Origin: Chloroflexi bacterium HGW-Chloroflexi-10
GTDB lineage: Bacteria > Chloroflexota > Anaerolineae > Anaerolineales > Anaerolineaceae
Reading direction: 5' to 3'
Assembly: GCA_002840755.1 (NCBI GenBank)
Contig: PHBZ01000008.1
Coordinates: 81,196 to 145,195, forward strand
Length of the DNA stretch: 64,000 nt
The notes beneath the pieces were generated by a model. It saw only the letters and a list, made by a program, of their open reading frames with translations. It did no database searches and was not told the origin of the DNA. A program made the position numbers and the translations under genes. Below are positions 7,801 through 15,355 of this stretch, in pieces. The number at the start of each line of letters is the position of its first letter. The first letter of the stretch is position 1.

Positions 7801-8949
7801 CTACTTCCTTCTCAAACGCGCTTGCAATAACCCCAATAGCTCATTGAGTACTTCAGCCGTTTCAACGGCGTGTCCGCTGACTACCAGGTCGTCGGCCAGG
7901 TCATCCAGTAAAGCGGATTGGGAAACCGCATTCATCTTTCGGAATATACCGGTAAACCGTCTCAAGCTGCGTTGGGCATTGCGTTGTGGGGTGCTGGGAG
8001 CTTTCGGGGCAGCCGGAGTCGCGTTGTTTTCGGTTGTTCTGCTTTGCTCGCTATGGACAGCATCGGCAATATCGTCTGAAGTCAGGCTGTTTTGAATACT
8101 CTTATGAATCAGGTTTTCCCATTCGCGTGCCGGTTGGGCTAAAATCTCTCGTAAAACTCGTTCGGGTAGGCGAAAGCGATCCGCCATTTCCAGTAAAGCG
8201 CTCGGCAGGCTGAGAATATTCAGCAGTTGCACCATACGCACCCGTGTCAGTTGCATAATCGGCATGATCCGGTCCCATAGACCGGCGGGCATGCGCTGAG
8301 CGCGCGCCAGGCGGAAGTAATCATAATCATCATGGCTGTTGTTATCAGGGGTTATGTTAAGTTCAGCCAGGATCAAGGCAGCCACTTCGCAGGCTTGTTC
8401 CACGGCGGATGGTGTTTCGGCATGCCGGTTCTCTAAAACCTGGCGCTGCCGGGTAGGAGTTTCAATCACTTCTACGCGTAGAAGCGGCTCATCCTTCATT
8501 TTATGGGTGACGGTTTGCAAACAGGCCGCCCAGAAACGCCGTTCACCCGTCTCAATGACGAAAATAAAACTGCCGTTGGTGGCAGTTACCCACGAGCCGG
8601 TGATTGGTTTGATCTGGCCGTGTTCTTCAAACGAATTACCCAGTGTGAGCAGCCGTTCAATCTCGGCTTTTACTCCGCTGTCATGCTGTCCAAATTTTAT
8701 CCATTCGCTGGCAGCCTGGTAGCAATCAATTTCACCCCGATAGAATGCCTGGCGCAGGTGAGCTGGCAGCAGCCGTCTTGGTTGAAAACGATCCGGAAGC
8801 ATCTCACTCGGTTTTAATCGCTCAATGCGTTCCACCTTTGCACTTTCAGATTGTGTTTGTTGTACTACCGGTTGTAACGGAGTCTGAACTCCTTCGCCGG
8901 CTGGGAAATCATCGAATGCATTGAAACGTTTTTTATTGCTGGGGGGCAT
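7801..8949 (-). CDS. ParB-like partition/nucleoid protein
   Basis: A 382-residue protein with ParB-N-domain features: LKPSEMLPDRFQPRR near residue 45, EEHGQIKPI near 105, GERRFWAACL (the GERRxxA box) near 130 and ENRHAETPSAVEQACEVAALI near 170. A Pro/Ala/Gln-rich linker and a helical C-terminus follow. The ATG at 8949 has GGAGG upstream and leaves 37 bases after the stop of the parA it follows; a longer open frame to 9018 would overlap that parA. The pair is expected to form a ParA-ParB partition complex. The HTH part is less canonical than in chromosomal ParB and no standard parS was seen. Confidence 0.78.
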   Translation of the reverse strand: MPPSNKKRFNAFDDFPAGEGVQTPLQPVVQQTQSESAKVERIERLKPSEMLPDRFQPRRLLPAHLRQAFYRGEIDCYQAASEWIKFGQHDSGVKAEIERLLTLGNSFEEHGQIKPITGSWVTATNGSFIFVIETGERRFWAACLQTVTHKMKDEPLLRVEVIETPTRQRQVLENRHAETPSAVEQACEVAALILAELNITPDNNSHDDYDYFRLARAQRMPAGLWDRIMPIMQLTRVRMVQLLNILSLPSALLEMADRFRLPERVLREILAQPAREWENLIHKSIQNSLTSDDIADAVHSEQSRTTENNATPAAPKAPSTPQRNAQRSLRRFTGIFRKMNAVSQSALLDDLADDLVVSGHAVETAEVLNELLGLLQARLRRK

Positions 8950-8986
8950 CGGGTCCTCCGTGGTGACTGAAAAAGAAAAAACCGCT

Positions 8987-9823
8987 TTAGCGCAGGGTGC
9001 GCTGTAATACCATCTCAACCAGTTGGGCGTATTCTTGCGTGGCGCGAGAGCTGGAGGCTAGTTGCCCGGCATTGCGCTGGCGCGAAGGTTTATAGGTAAA
9101 TACATCCATGTGTGCCGAATGTGCATAAGCCAGGTCGGAAGCCTTGTGTATCGGGTTCAGCATTAGGCGTGGATAGCGTTTTTCCAGCTGTTCTAAAATT
9201 TCGCGCACTTCCAGGCGCTGTTCTTCACAAAGTGTTGGCAGGTATCCAAGAATCTGTAATTCGGGGTTGAAATGGATGCGCACCTGTTCAATGGTGTTTT
9301 GCAGTTCACGCAGCCCCGAAACACCCAGGTAGCTTGGTTCCACTGGAATAAGCACGTGATCGGCAGCAACCAGGGCGTTGATCAATAGATCGCCGGTATT
9401 CGGCGGTGTATCTATAATAATGAAGGCGAATTGATTTTGCACGGTGCGCAGCACATGCGCCAGACGGGTTTCGTTGGCCATCAGAGTGGGTAAAACCCGG
9501 GCAGCTTCCACCATTGCGGAACGGTTGGAAGGGATCACGTGAAGGTTTGGGTGATATTCAGCTTGTTTCAGCATACGCTGAACGGAAGGCGGGGGAGTCT
9601 CGGTGAGCAATGCGGCCAGGGATTGGTGAGCGGCAACGTCATGTTGTCCGTATGCGGTCGCTAATAAGGCGTGTCCTTGTGGGTCCATATCCACTAGCAA
9701 TACACGTCCGTTGATCCCGGGCTGCTCTGCCAGGTGAATGGCCAGTCCGGCAGCCAGGTTGACCGATGTGGTTGTCTTCCCGACTCCGCCTTTTTCATTC
9801 GCGATTGTGATTGTGATTGCCAT
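8987..9823 (-). CDS. ParA-family partition ATPase (second copy, different lineage)
   Basis: A 278-residue ParA/Soj-type ATPase with KGGVGKTTTSVNLAAGLA at about residues 11-28, LLVDMDPQGHALLA near 43-56 and IIIDTPPNTGD near 135-145. It is followed directly by the ParB-like gene, and both read away from the AT-rich gap at 9824-10046. It shares only the general fold motifs with the ParA at 6417-7187, so this looks like a second system rather than a tandem duplication. The likely role is segregation of a replicon or nucleoid region. Confidence 0.87.
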   Translation of the reverse strand: MAITITIANEKGGVGKTTTSVNLAAGLAIHLAEQPGINGRVLLVDMDPQGHALLATAYGQHDVAAHQSLAALLTETPPPSVQRMLKQAEYHPNLHVIPSNRSAMVEAARVLPTLMANETRLAHVLRTVQNQFAFIIIDTPPNTGDLLINALVAADHVLIPVEPSYLGVSGLRELQNTIEQVRIHFNPELQILGYLPTLCEEQRLEVREILEQLEKRYPRLMLNPIHKASDLAYAHSAHMDVFTYKPSRQRNAGQLASSSRATQEYAQLVEMVLQRTLR

Positions 9824-10046
9824 TTTGCCTCTATTTCCGAAACAATAGACCGAATTGATTCTAATCAGGTTTTTTTGATAGATCTGAGCCTAATTTAGTA
9901 TAATTAAACCAATATTAGCACAGTTTTAGGTTGAAAACAACTTAATTAGCTTAAAAACCAGTGATTCATTGTATAATTACGCTAATTCTATTGTAATTAA
10001 CCGGGATTAATGCAATAATAGGCGCAGATTAGTTGGAGGAAGTTCT
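9824..10046. promoter_or_regulatory. AT-rich divergent gap, candidate replication origin
   Basis: This gap separates the leftward parAB pair from the rightward ATPase/replication-like genes. It is visibly AT-rich and repeats ATTAGC or its complement GCTAAT (near 9915, 9945 and 9980), along with TAATTA words, within about 120 bases. Divergent promoters must lie here. An origin function is suggested by AT-richness, repeats and the neighbouring DnaA-domain-I gene, but not shown. Confidence 0.4.
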
Positions 10047-10877
10047 ATGTTCAATTCTTTGAACGACGATGAGTGGCGAGTTGCGCGTATGGAGCGCCTG
10101 GGGTTGAAAGAAGATCCCTTTAAATTATCAGCTGATCCGCGCTACCTGTATCTGGGTCCGGAGCATCTGGCCGTATACCGTCAGGCACAGGGGGTCGTCT
10201 CGCGCCGGCGTGGTTTGGCTTTATTCTCCGGTGATATGGGGATGGGTAAAAGTTCACTGGCCCGTCGGATTTACGATCTGTACACCTCTGAAAGTTCCGT
10301 GGTCATTACCTATATCCATACAGCTTCCTTTAAATCGGCTATGGACGCGGCTCGTCAGATTTCGGTGAATCTTGGTCTACCCACCCAGCGCAGTTTTTCG
10401 CGCCAGTTGGAGACGTTGGAACGGCTGATGGCTGATGAATACACCCGCGGCCATAATGTAGTTATTATACTGGATGATGCCCAGATGATGGAGCCAGAAG
10501 CCTTGGAAGTCATTCATCGCCTGTACAATTTTGATTATGACGCCAAAGTGGTGCAGATTCTGGCTTTTGGTCAGCGTGAAATGAATGGGCTTTTTGAAAC
10601 CAACAAGGCAGTTAATGCGCGTGTTTTTGTGCGTCTGGCGCTGCCTCCATTAACCCTTTCCAGTTCGTTGCAGATGGTTCTTTTCCGTTTGAATGTTGCC
10701 GGGCGTAGCGAACCTTTTATTGATGACGATGCCTTTGAATTGTTGTATGACCGTTCGCAGGGTGTACCACGCGAAATTATTCGGTTTTGCGCCTTATCCA
10801 CTGATTTGGTACTGCAATCGGATACCTCGACGATTACATTGGATATTGTGAAAGAGGTGGTTGCTTATGAAGCATGA
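10047..10877 (+). CDS. ExeA/TniB-like AAA ATPase
   Basis: A 276-residue AAA ATPase with Walker A GDMGMGKSS at about residues 61-69 and Walker B VVIILDDAQ near 139-147. The N-terminal ERLGLKEDPFKLSADPRYLYLGPEHLAVY is typical of ExeA/GspA and of transposition ATPases such as TniB, where it reads NPF....YL....H. It carries no transmembrane segment. GGAGGAAG precedes the start. It is the first of four co-oriented genes leading to a DnaA-like protein. A role in DNA maintenance or mobilisation fits better than secretion because no secretion gene is nearby. Confidence 0.78.
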   Translation: MFNSLNDDEWRVARMERLGLKEDPFKLSADPRYLYLGPEHLAVYRQAQGVVSRRRGLALFSGDMGMGKSSLARRIYDLYTSESSVVITYIHTASFKSAMDAARQISVNLGLPTQRSFSRQLETLERLMADEYTRGHNVVIILDDAQMMEPEALEVIHRLYNFDYDAKVVQILAFGQREMNGLFETNKAVNARVFVRLALPPLTLSSSLQMVLFRLNVAGRSEPFIDDDAFELLYDRSQGVPREIIRFCALSTDLVLQSDTSTITLDIVKEVVAYEA

Positions 10878-11196
10878 ATCCCATAATGTCACCAGTAATG
10901 CTTGGGTGCAGCTCTACCAGGCACGCCGCATAACTTCCGATCCCCAATCCCGTCCAGCGGGTCGGCCGCGAAGCTTGGTTCCACGTCATAAAGTTGGGCT
11001 TACTCTTTCCAAAGGCGAGATGGCCGAACTGACCAAATGGCAAACCCGTTTGAGTAAACTGCTAAACCGTAAGGTTTCCGTGGGTGAGACGGTGGGTATT
11101 TTGTCGCGTCTTTGCAGTGCTCGCTTTCAATTGGTGCCCAATGAAAAGGCGCGTAATTTGGACGAATTGGTCCAGATGTTGATTGGTACGGAATAG
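10867..11196 (+). CDS. Small basic protein of unknown function, coupled to the ATPase
   Basis: A 109-residue protein with many Arg/Lys. Its start overlaps the end of the ExeA-like gene (ATG at 10867, stop of the upstream gene at 10875-10877). A TTG at 10861 is an alternative start. The middle part SRPAGRPRSLVPRHKVGLTLSKGEMAELTKWQTRLSKLLNRKVSVGETVGILSRLC could form an RHH- or helix-rich DNA-binding unit, but no family was recognised. Coupling to the ATPase suggests a partner protein. Confidence 0.6.
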   Translation: MKHESHNVTSNAWVQLYQARRITSDPQSRPAGRPRSLVPRHKVGLTLSKGEMAELTKWQTRLSKLLNRKVSVGETVGILSRLCSARFQLVPNEKARNLDELVQMLIGTE

Positions 11197-11328
11197 ATAT
11201 TTTTTCTTCCGATAATACCAGGTGTTTATGGAAGAAAAAATTAACTATCCGAAATTTTCAATTCTAAATCGGTTTTCCATATGAAACTTGACCGGATTAC
11301 AGATGAGAATAACAAGGAGGTGGAAACA

Positions 11329-12177
11329 GTGAGTGATGAAAAAGTATTCCGCCCGGTGCGAGAGCGGACGTTATCATTTCAGCAAAAAGAAATTCAGACC
11401 GCAGATCTGGCGGATGGGCATGGTTATGTATCAGTACGCTCTTTATGTTCGGCCTTTGGTTTGGACGGGCGTGCCCAGCGTCGCCGGCTGTTACGTCAGC
11501 AGGGTTATTTTGCCCCTTATACGGCAACCATTCTGATGAACACCCTTGGTGGAGCGCAGCCAACCCTGTGTCTGATGGCTTCTTCTGTGCCGCTTTTTCT
11601 TACCGGGGTAGATCTTTCCAGGGTTCAGGATGAAGAACCTGCCCGTTTGTTAAAAGTGTTTCTGGAGGAAGCCCATATTGTATTGGCCGAACATTTTGGT
11701 ATCAGTGAACGGGGTGAAATCCAATTCCTGCGTGAGTCGGTTGCTCGTATGGTAGCCGAACAGGAACAGTACGAAGAGGTGCTATTAAAAAAAGTAGAAG
11801 CGGAGTTGGCCGAAATCCGCCAGGCGCATGAGGAAAAGATTCAACAGATCCGTGATGCGTTTGGCAATTTGCGCCACCAGGTAACCAGTTTGGAGGCCGT
11901 AGCCGGCCCCAAGGTACGCCTGAACCCGGAACAAATGGGCCAACTCCGCCTTGCAGTGGCTACATTGGGCAGTTTAATGCAGGAACGCGGAATAACCAAA
12001 CCATACCCCGGTATCTATATGGATATTACCCGGCTCACCGGGGTGAGTCGTTCGGAAGATATCCGCCAGGAGGATTTTGAAAAAGTGGTTGTCTTTTTGG
12101 ATCGTCAGATTCAAGCATTAACGCGTGAGAGCGTAGTGACCGGCCCGGATGTTTCAGAGTCTGAAAATACCGGATAG
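11329..12177 (+). CDS. Antirepressor-like protein (P22_AR_N-type N-terminus, coiled coil)
   Basis: A 282-residue protein. Its N-terminal region GYVSVRSLCSAFGLDGRAQRRRLLRQ resembles the P22 antirepressor N-terminal domain of phage and plasmid proteins. A charged coiled coil (EQEQYEEVLLKKVEAELAEIRQAHEEKIQQI) lies around residues 145-185, followed by a C-terminal helical domain. The GTG at 11329 is preferred because AAGGAGG ends 9 bases before it; an in-frame ATG at 11281 lacks a ribosome site. It lies between the ATPase pair and the DnaA-like gene. A DNA-binding regulatory role is inferred; family assignment is by eye. Confidence 0.6.
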   Translation: MSDEKVFRPVRERTLSFQQKEIQTADLADGHGYVSVRSLCSAFGLDGRAQRRRLLRQQGYFAPYTATILMNTLGGAQPTLCLMASSVPLFLTGVDLSRVQDEEPARLLKVFLEEAHIVLAEHFGISERGEIQFLRESVARMVAEQEQYEEVLLKKVEAELAEIRQAHEEKIQQIRDAFGNLRHQVTSLEAVAGPKVRLNPEQMGQLRLAVATLGSLMQERGITKPYPGIYMDITRLTGVSRSEDIRQEDFEKVVVFLDRQIQALTRESVVTGPDVSESENTG

Positions 12178-12215
12178 ATTAGTGTTGCCTCTTTTTGGTT
12201 TGATGGACGTTTGAT

Positions 12216-13109
12216 ATGGTGGCGGTGGTAAACACTCCGGATCATCTCCAGGCCTGGGAAATGGTATTGGGTCAATTGCGTGCGCAAATGTCGCGGGCGG
12301 ATTTCGATACCTGGGTAAAATCCCTGGTTCCCTTAGGCTTTAATGGGTCTGATCAGGTTTTCCATGTAGCCGCGGCAAATGAATATGCCCGCGACTGGGT
12401 GAAGAATCGCCTGGATGCCAGTGTTTGCCAGTACCTCACCGGCTTATATAATCGTCCCGTAAATCTGGATGTTTCGGTTTCAAACCGGTTTTACCAGCCG
12501 CAAAACGAATCGCAAAATGGTATCCCGAATCGCATGGTAACACCGGCAGTGTATGACGAATTTACCAATCAGTCAAAGAAGCCGGCGTCCAGACCTACAA
12601 AGGAAGAAACATCGGAAAATGAAGGGCCCAATGGCAGCAAACGCAAAGTGATGCTGGCGCGCGCCTATGGCAGTGAGCGGGCTCGCATCATTCAACCGGA
12701 ACGGGGGATGTTTGAAACCAATTACCTGTGGAAAGAATGGGTTCCTTACATTGGTCTATCCGGCCATGCTGTGGTGCGCGGCGCTCGTGGTCTGTGTTAT
12801 TGGAACCCGATTACCGGTGAATTAAGAAATAAGATTGAAACGGATATGGCAGCGTTGGCTGCTGAAGCGCACGTCAGTGTGCGTACACTAAAAACGGTGC
12901 TCAAGGATGAAATGATCCGCCGTTACTTCATACGCTATACCGTGCGCCGTATTATGACAACCAATGGAATTCGTACTGCCGGCATTTACATGCAGGTGCG
13001 CATGGACGACCCGCTAACCCCCAGAGATCAGGAAGCGATTAGCTTTTTTGAAGAAGGGGAGTGGTATGATGCTGAATTTGAGGATGAAACCGAAGAGTGG
13101 AACGATTAA
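12216..13109 (+). CDS. DnaA domain-I-containing replication-initiator-like protein
   Basis: A 297-residue protein. Residues 8-90 (AWEMVLGQLRAQMSRADFDTWVKSLVPLGF ... ANEYARDWVKNRLDASVCQYLTGLYNRPVNLDV) match DnaA domain I very closely. The AAA+ domain and the DnaA DNA-binding domain are absent. After a hydrophilic linker (about 95-150) comes a distinct C-terminal domain with an HTH-like segment MAALAAEAHVSVRTLKTVLKDEMIRRYF near 205-235 and an acidic tail. DnaA domain I binds helicase and initiator partners, so this could be a plasmid-type initiator or helicase-recruiting protein. It overlaps the convergent next gene by four bases. Confidence 0.7.
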   Translation: MVAVVNTPDHLQAWEMVLGQLRAQMSRADFDTWVKSLVPLGFNGSDQVFHVAAANEYARDWVKNRLDASVCQYLTGLYNRPVNLDVSVSNRFYQPQNESQNGIPNRMVTPAVYDEFTNQSKKPASRPTKEETSENEGPNGSKRKVMLARAYGSERARIIQPERGMFETNYLWKEWVPYIGLSGHAVVRGARGLCYWNPITGELRNKIETDMAALAAEAHVSVRTLKTVLKDEMIRRYFIRYTVRRIMTTNGIRTAGIYMQVRMDDPLTPRDQEAISFFEEGEWYDAEFEDETEEWND

Positions 13110-13768
13110 TTCCACATCGCTAAATTGCGGGCATGGTCTGCGGTGATAGGTAAAAGGTCGCGTAGTACCGCGTTTTCCCGTCGATAGAGGCGTTCCACCG
13201 CTAGGCAAATCTCCAGGGCAGATGGGGCAGTCAGAATGGGTTGTTTCTCTGGGGAGGGAATTTGTAAAAGAGATGCCGAGAGGAACAGAAAAGTTAACGG
13301 ATCGTCTGGCATGTCAATCTGGCTTAAGTCGATTTCCATGGTATCCATCCGATCCAGGGTGCGCAAATAGTATTCTACCTGTTTGCGCAAGGAGCGTAAG
13401 CGCCGGTAAATATCCAACGGGCGGTGAAAATCCACGTTATATTCCTGAACATCCGCTATCAGATACGGATAATCATGATATTGTTCCTCAATCTGAATGC
13501 GCTTTTCTCCAATGGCGGATATATTCATCCGTCCATCTTCGAGTGGTTCCACATGTGTGACGCGCGCTGTAGTGCCCACCAGGTGTGGTTCTGGGACTGC
13601 GCCAAGGCTTTCGTTGCCGCGGCGGATCAGGGCTACGCCAAAAACTGGCTCATGTAGCAAAATCTGCTGCATCATTAATTTATAACGGTTTTCGAAGATA
13701 TGTAAATGCAGCGGCATCCCCGGGAAAAGAACCGTGTTGAGTGGAAAGATGGGTAATTTGTTGATCAT
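13106..13768 (-). CDS. Lon N-terminal (LAN) domain protein
   Basis: A 220-residue stand-alone substrate-binding domain of the Lon/cereblon type. It begins LPIFPLNTVLFPGMPLHLHIFENRYKLM, the hallmark of this family, followed by the beta-rich part up to about residue 115 and a C-terminal helical bundle. There is no ATPase or Ser-Lys protease domain. The biochemical role of stand-alone LAN-domain proteins is unknown. The 3' end overlaps the convergent DnaA-like gene by 4 bases. Confidence 0.85.
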   Translation of the reverse strand: MINKLPIFPLNTVLFPGMPLHLHIFENRYKLMMQQILLHEPVFGVALIRRGNESLGAVPEPHLVGTTARVTHVEPLEDGRMNISAIGEKRIQIEEQYHDYPYLIADVQEYNVDFHRPLDIYRRLRSLRKQVEYYLRTLDRMDTMEIDLSQIDMPDDPLTFLFLSASLLQIPSPEKQPILTAPSALEICLAVERLYRRENAVLRDLLPITADHARNLAMWN

Positions 13769-14141
13769 ATATTCTTAATTCTATGTTATCTGCTCAGCAT
13801 TGCCATTGGATATATAAGGTTATCATTTTACCCGAAAATCGCCATATATCCCCTCATATGCCTCGCGAAATTGTTCCATGGTTGGCCTTTCGTATTTCTC
13901 TTTCTTCTGTTACCTTTCCTCCGTTTACTTTGCTCGTTTCTTCTTACTCGTTTCTTTTTTTCTCTTTATTTTTTGCTCAGCGAGAAATTGTATTTCTCGC
14001 CCTCTCAACTAGCACTAATCCACAATAATGTCGAAACACACCCCTCATTCCAAACTCATGCTAAAATTTTTTACAAAAAAGCAATCTGCCTGAATATCGT
14101 ATAATGATTAATAAATCTGCCAATCTCAACAGAAAGGTGCC
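13769..14141. other. Intergenic stretch with a polypyrimidine tract and a hairpin
   Basis: No gene was seen. From about 13890 to 13978 the plus strand is almost entirely C and T (TTTCTCTTTCTTC-type words). An 8-bp stem follows, GCGAGAAA at 13980-13987 and TTTCTCGC at 13993-14000, with a TTGTA loop. The promoter of the next gene should lie in the last ~80 bases. Confidence 0.5.
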
Positions 14142-15107
14142 ATGAAAGCAGCTGTTTACCAAACCTATGGTCCGCCCGAAGTTCTGAAAATCATGGATAT
14201 CGACCCGCCGGCCTTCGGTGAAGAGCACACCGACCGTGTTCTGATCGAAGTCCATCACGCCTCCGTCAACCCCTTTGATTACCTCCATCGCAGCGGTTAC
14301 CTTCCCGTTCGCCTTTCCAATGGTTTCTTAACCCCCAAAGAACAGGTTCTGGGGATAGACGTCGCCGGCCGGGTAATCCGCATTGGAAGTGGTGTAACCC
14401 GCTTCCAGGTTGGCGACCTTATTTACGGTAACTGCCTGGGTTCGCATGCCGAAACGGTCCGCGCCCGTGAAAACACCATCTCTGTCATGCCCAAAAACCT
14501 GACCACACACCAGGCAGCAGCTGTACCCACAGCCGCGCTGACAGCTTTGCAGGCGCTCAGGGATGGGGCTCAAATCACTTCAGGGCAAAAAATATTAATC
14601 AACGGCGCGTCTGGCGGCATTGGTCATTTTGCTGTTCAGATTTCCAAATTTTACGAAGGGGAAGTAACCGCCGTTTGTAGCACGGCCAACTTGTCCTGGG
14701 TCAAAGAATTGGGCGCTGACCATGTAATCGACTACACTCGTGAAGATTTTACCAAAAACGGCATGCAGTACGATGTCATTTTTGATGCCGTAGCCAAAAA
14801 GACCTATTTCAACTGCAAGCCTTCCCTCACCCCAACCGGAGTCTACATTACCGAAAACCCCTTGAGACCAGCTGGACAGGCTTTTCAGGTACTCTTTAGC
14901 GCCGTCATCCGTGACCGCCATCTAAAAACTCACCTCACTCAGCCGGGTTATGAAGACCTGGACTTTTTGCGCAAGCTGATCGAAACCGAAAAACTAAAAC
15001 CCGTCATTGAAAAAATCTATCCCCTGAATGCAATCGCGGCCGCCCATCGTCATGTCCAAAATGGACATACACAAGGAAAAATCGTTATTGCAGTCCAACC
15101 CGGATAA
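14142..15107 (+). CDS. NAD(P)-dependent quinone oxidoreductase-like alcohol dehydrogenase (MDR)
   Basis: A 321-residue zinc-free medium-chain reductase/dehydrogenase. The GroES-like N-terminal domain (residues 1-115) shows HHASVNPFDYLHRSG and GIDVAGRV. The Rossmann domain carries the nucleotide loop INGASGGIGHFAVQISKF near residues 152-170. The GHE zinc site of true alcohol dehydrogenases is missing, placing it in the QOR/zeta-crystallin group that reduces quinones or enones. It appears monocistronic. The substrate cannot be predicted. Confidence 0.88.
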   Translation: MKAAVYQTYGPPEVLKIMDIDPPAFGEEHTDRVLIEVHHASVNPFDYLHRSGYLPVRLSNGFLTPKEQVLGIDVAGRVIRIGSGVTRFQVGDLIYGNCLGSHAETVRARENTISVMPKNLTTHQAAAVPTAALTALQALRDGAQITSGQKILINGASGGIGHFAVQISKFYEGEVTAVCSTANLSWVKELGADHVIDYTREDFTKNGMQYDVIFDAVAKKTYFNCKPSLTPTGVYITENPLRPAGQAFQVLFSAVIRDRHLKTHLTQPGYEDLDFLRKLIETEKLKPVIEKIYPLNAIAAAHRHVQNGHTQGKIVIAVQPG

Positions 15108-15334
15108 TCTTATCTCTGAGTTGTGCGACGATTCCTTCTCACAACCCATTGTTGACCATGTGCCTCCTGATCTATTTAGGGTCCTCTTACCATTATTCTC
15201 TACTGTTAAATTAAATTTCCTCATTTATATTCCTTATACTGGTCATTCATTGTTAAACTTATAAATTCACCGACCTGTATTTCCACTTTTCATGATTGTG
15301 TTTTTAATCCAAACATTGAAAATCGCGTCGAATG

Positions 15335-15340
15335 TATAAT
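15335..15340 (+). promoter_or_regulatory. -10 box upstream of the sensor kinase
   Basis: A consensus TATAAT precedes the kinase. It overlaps an upstream in-frame ATG (15332), which makes that ATG an unlikely start. The distance to the chosen ATG is about 15 bases, implying a very short leader. No clear -35 was assigned. Confidence 0.45.
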
Positions 15341-15355
15341 TTTGGAACAGAAAAA

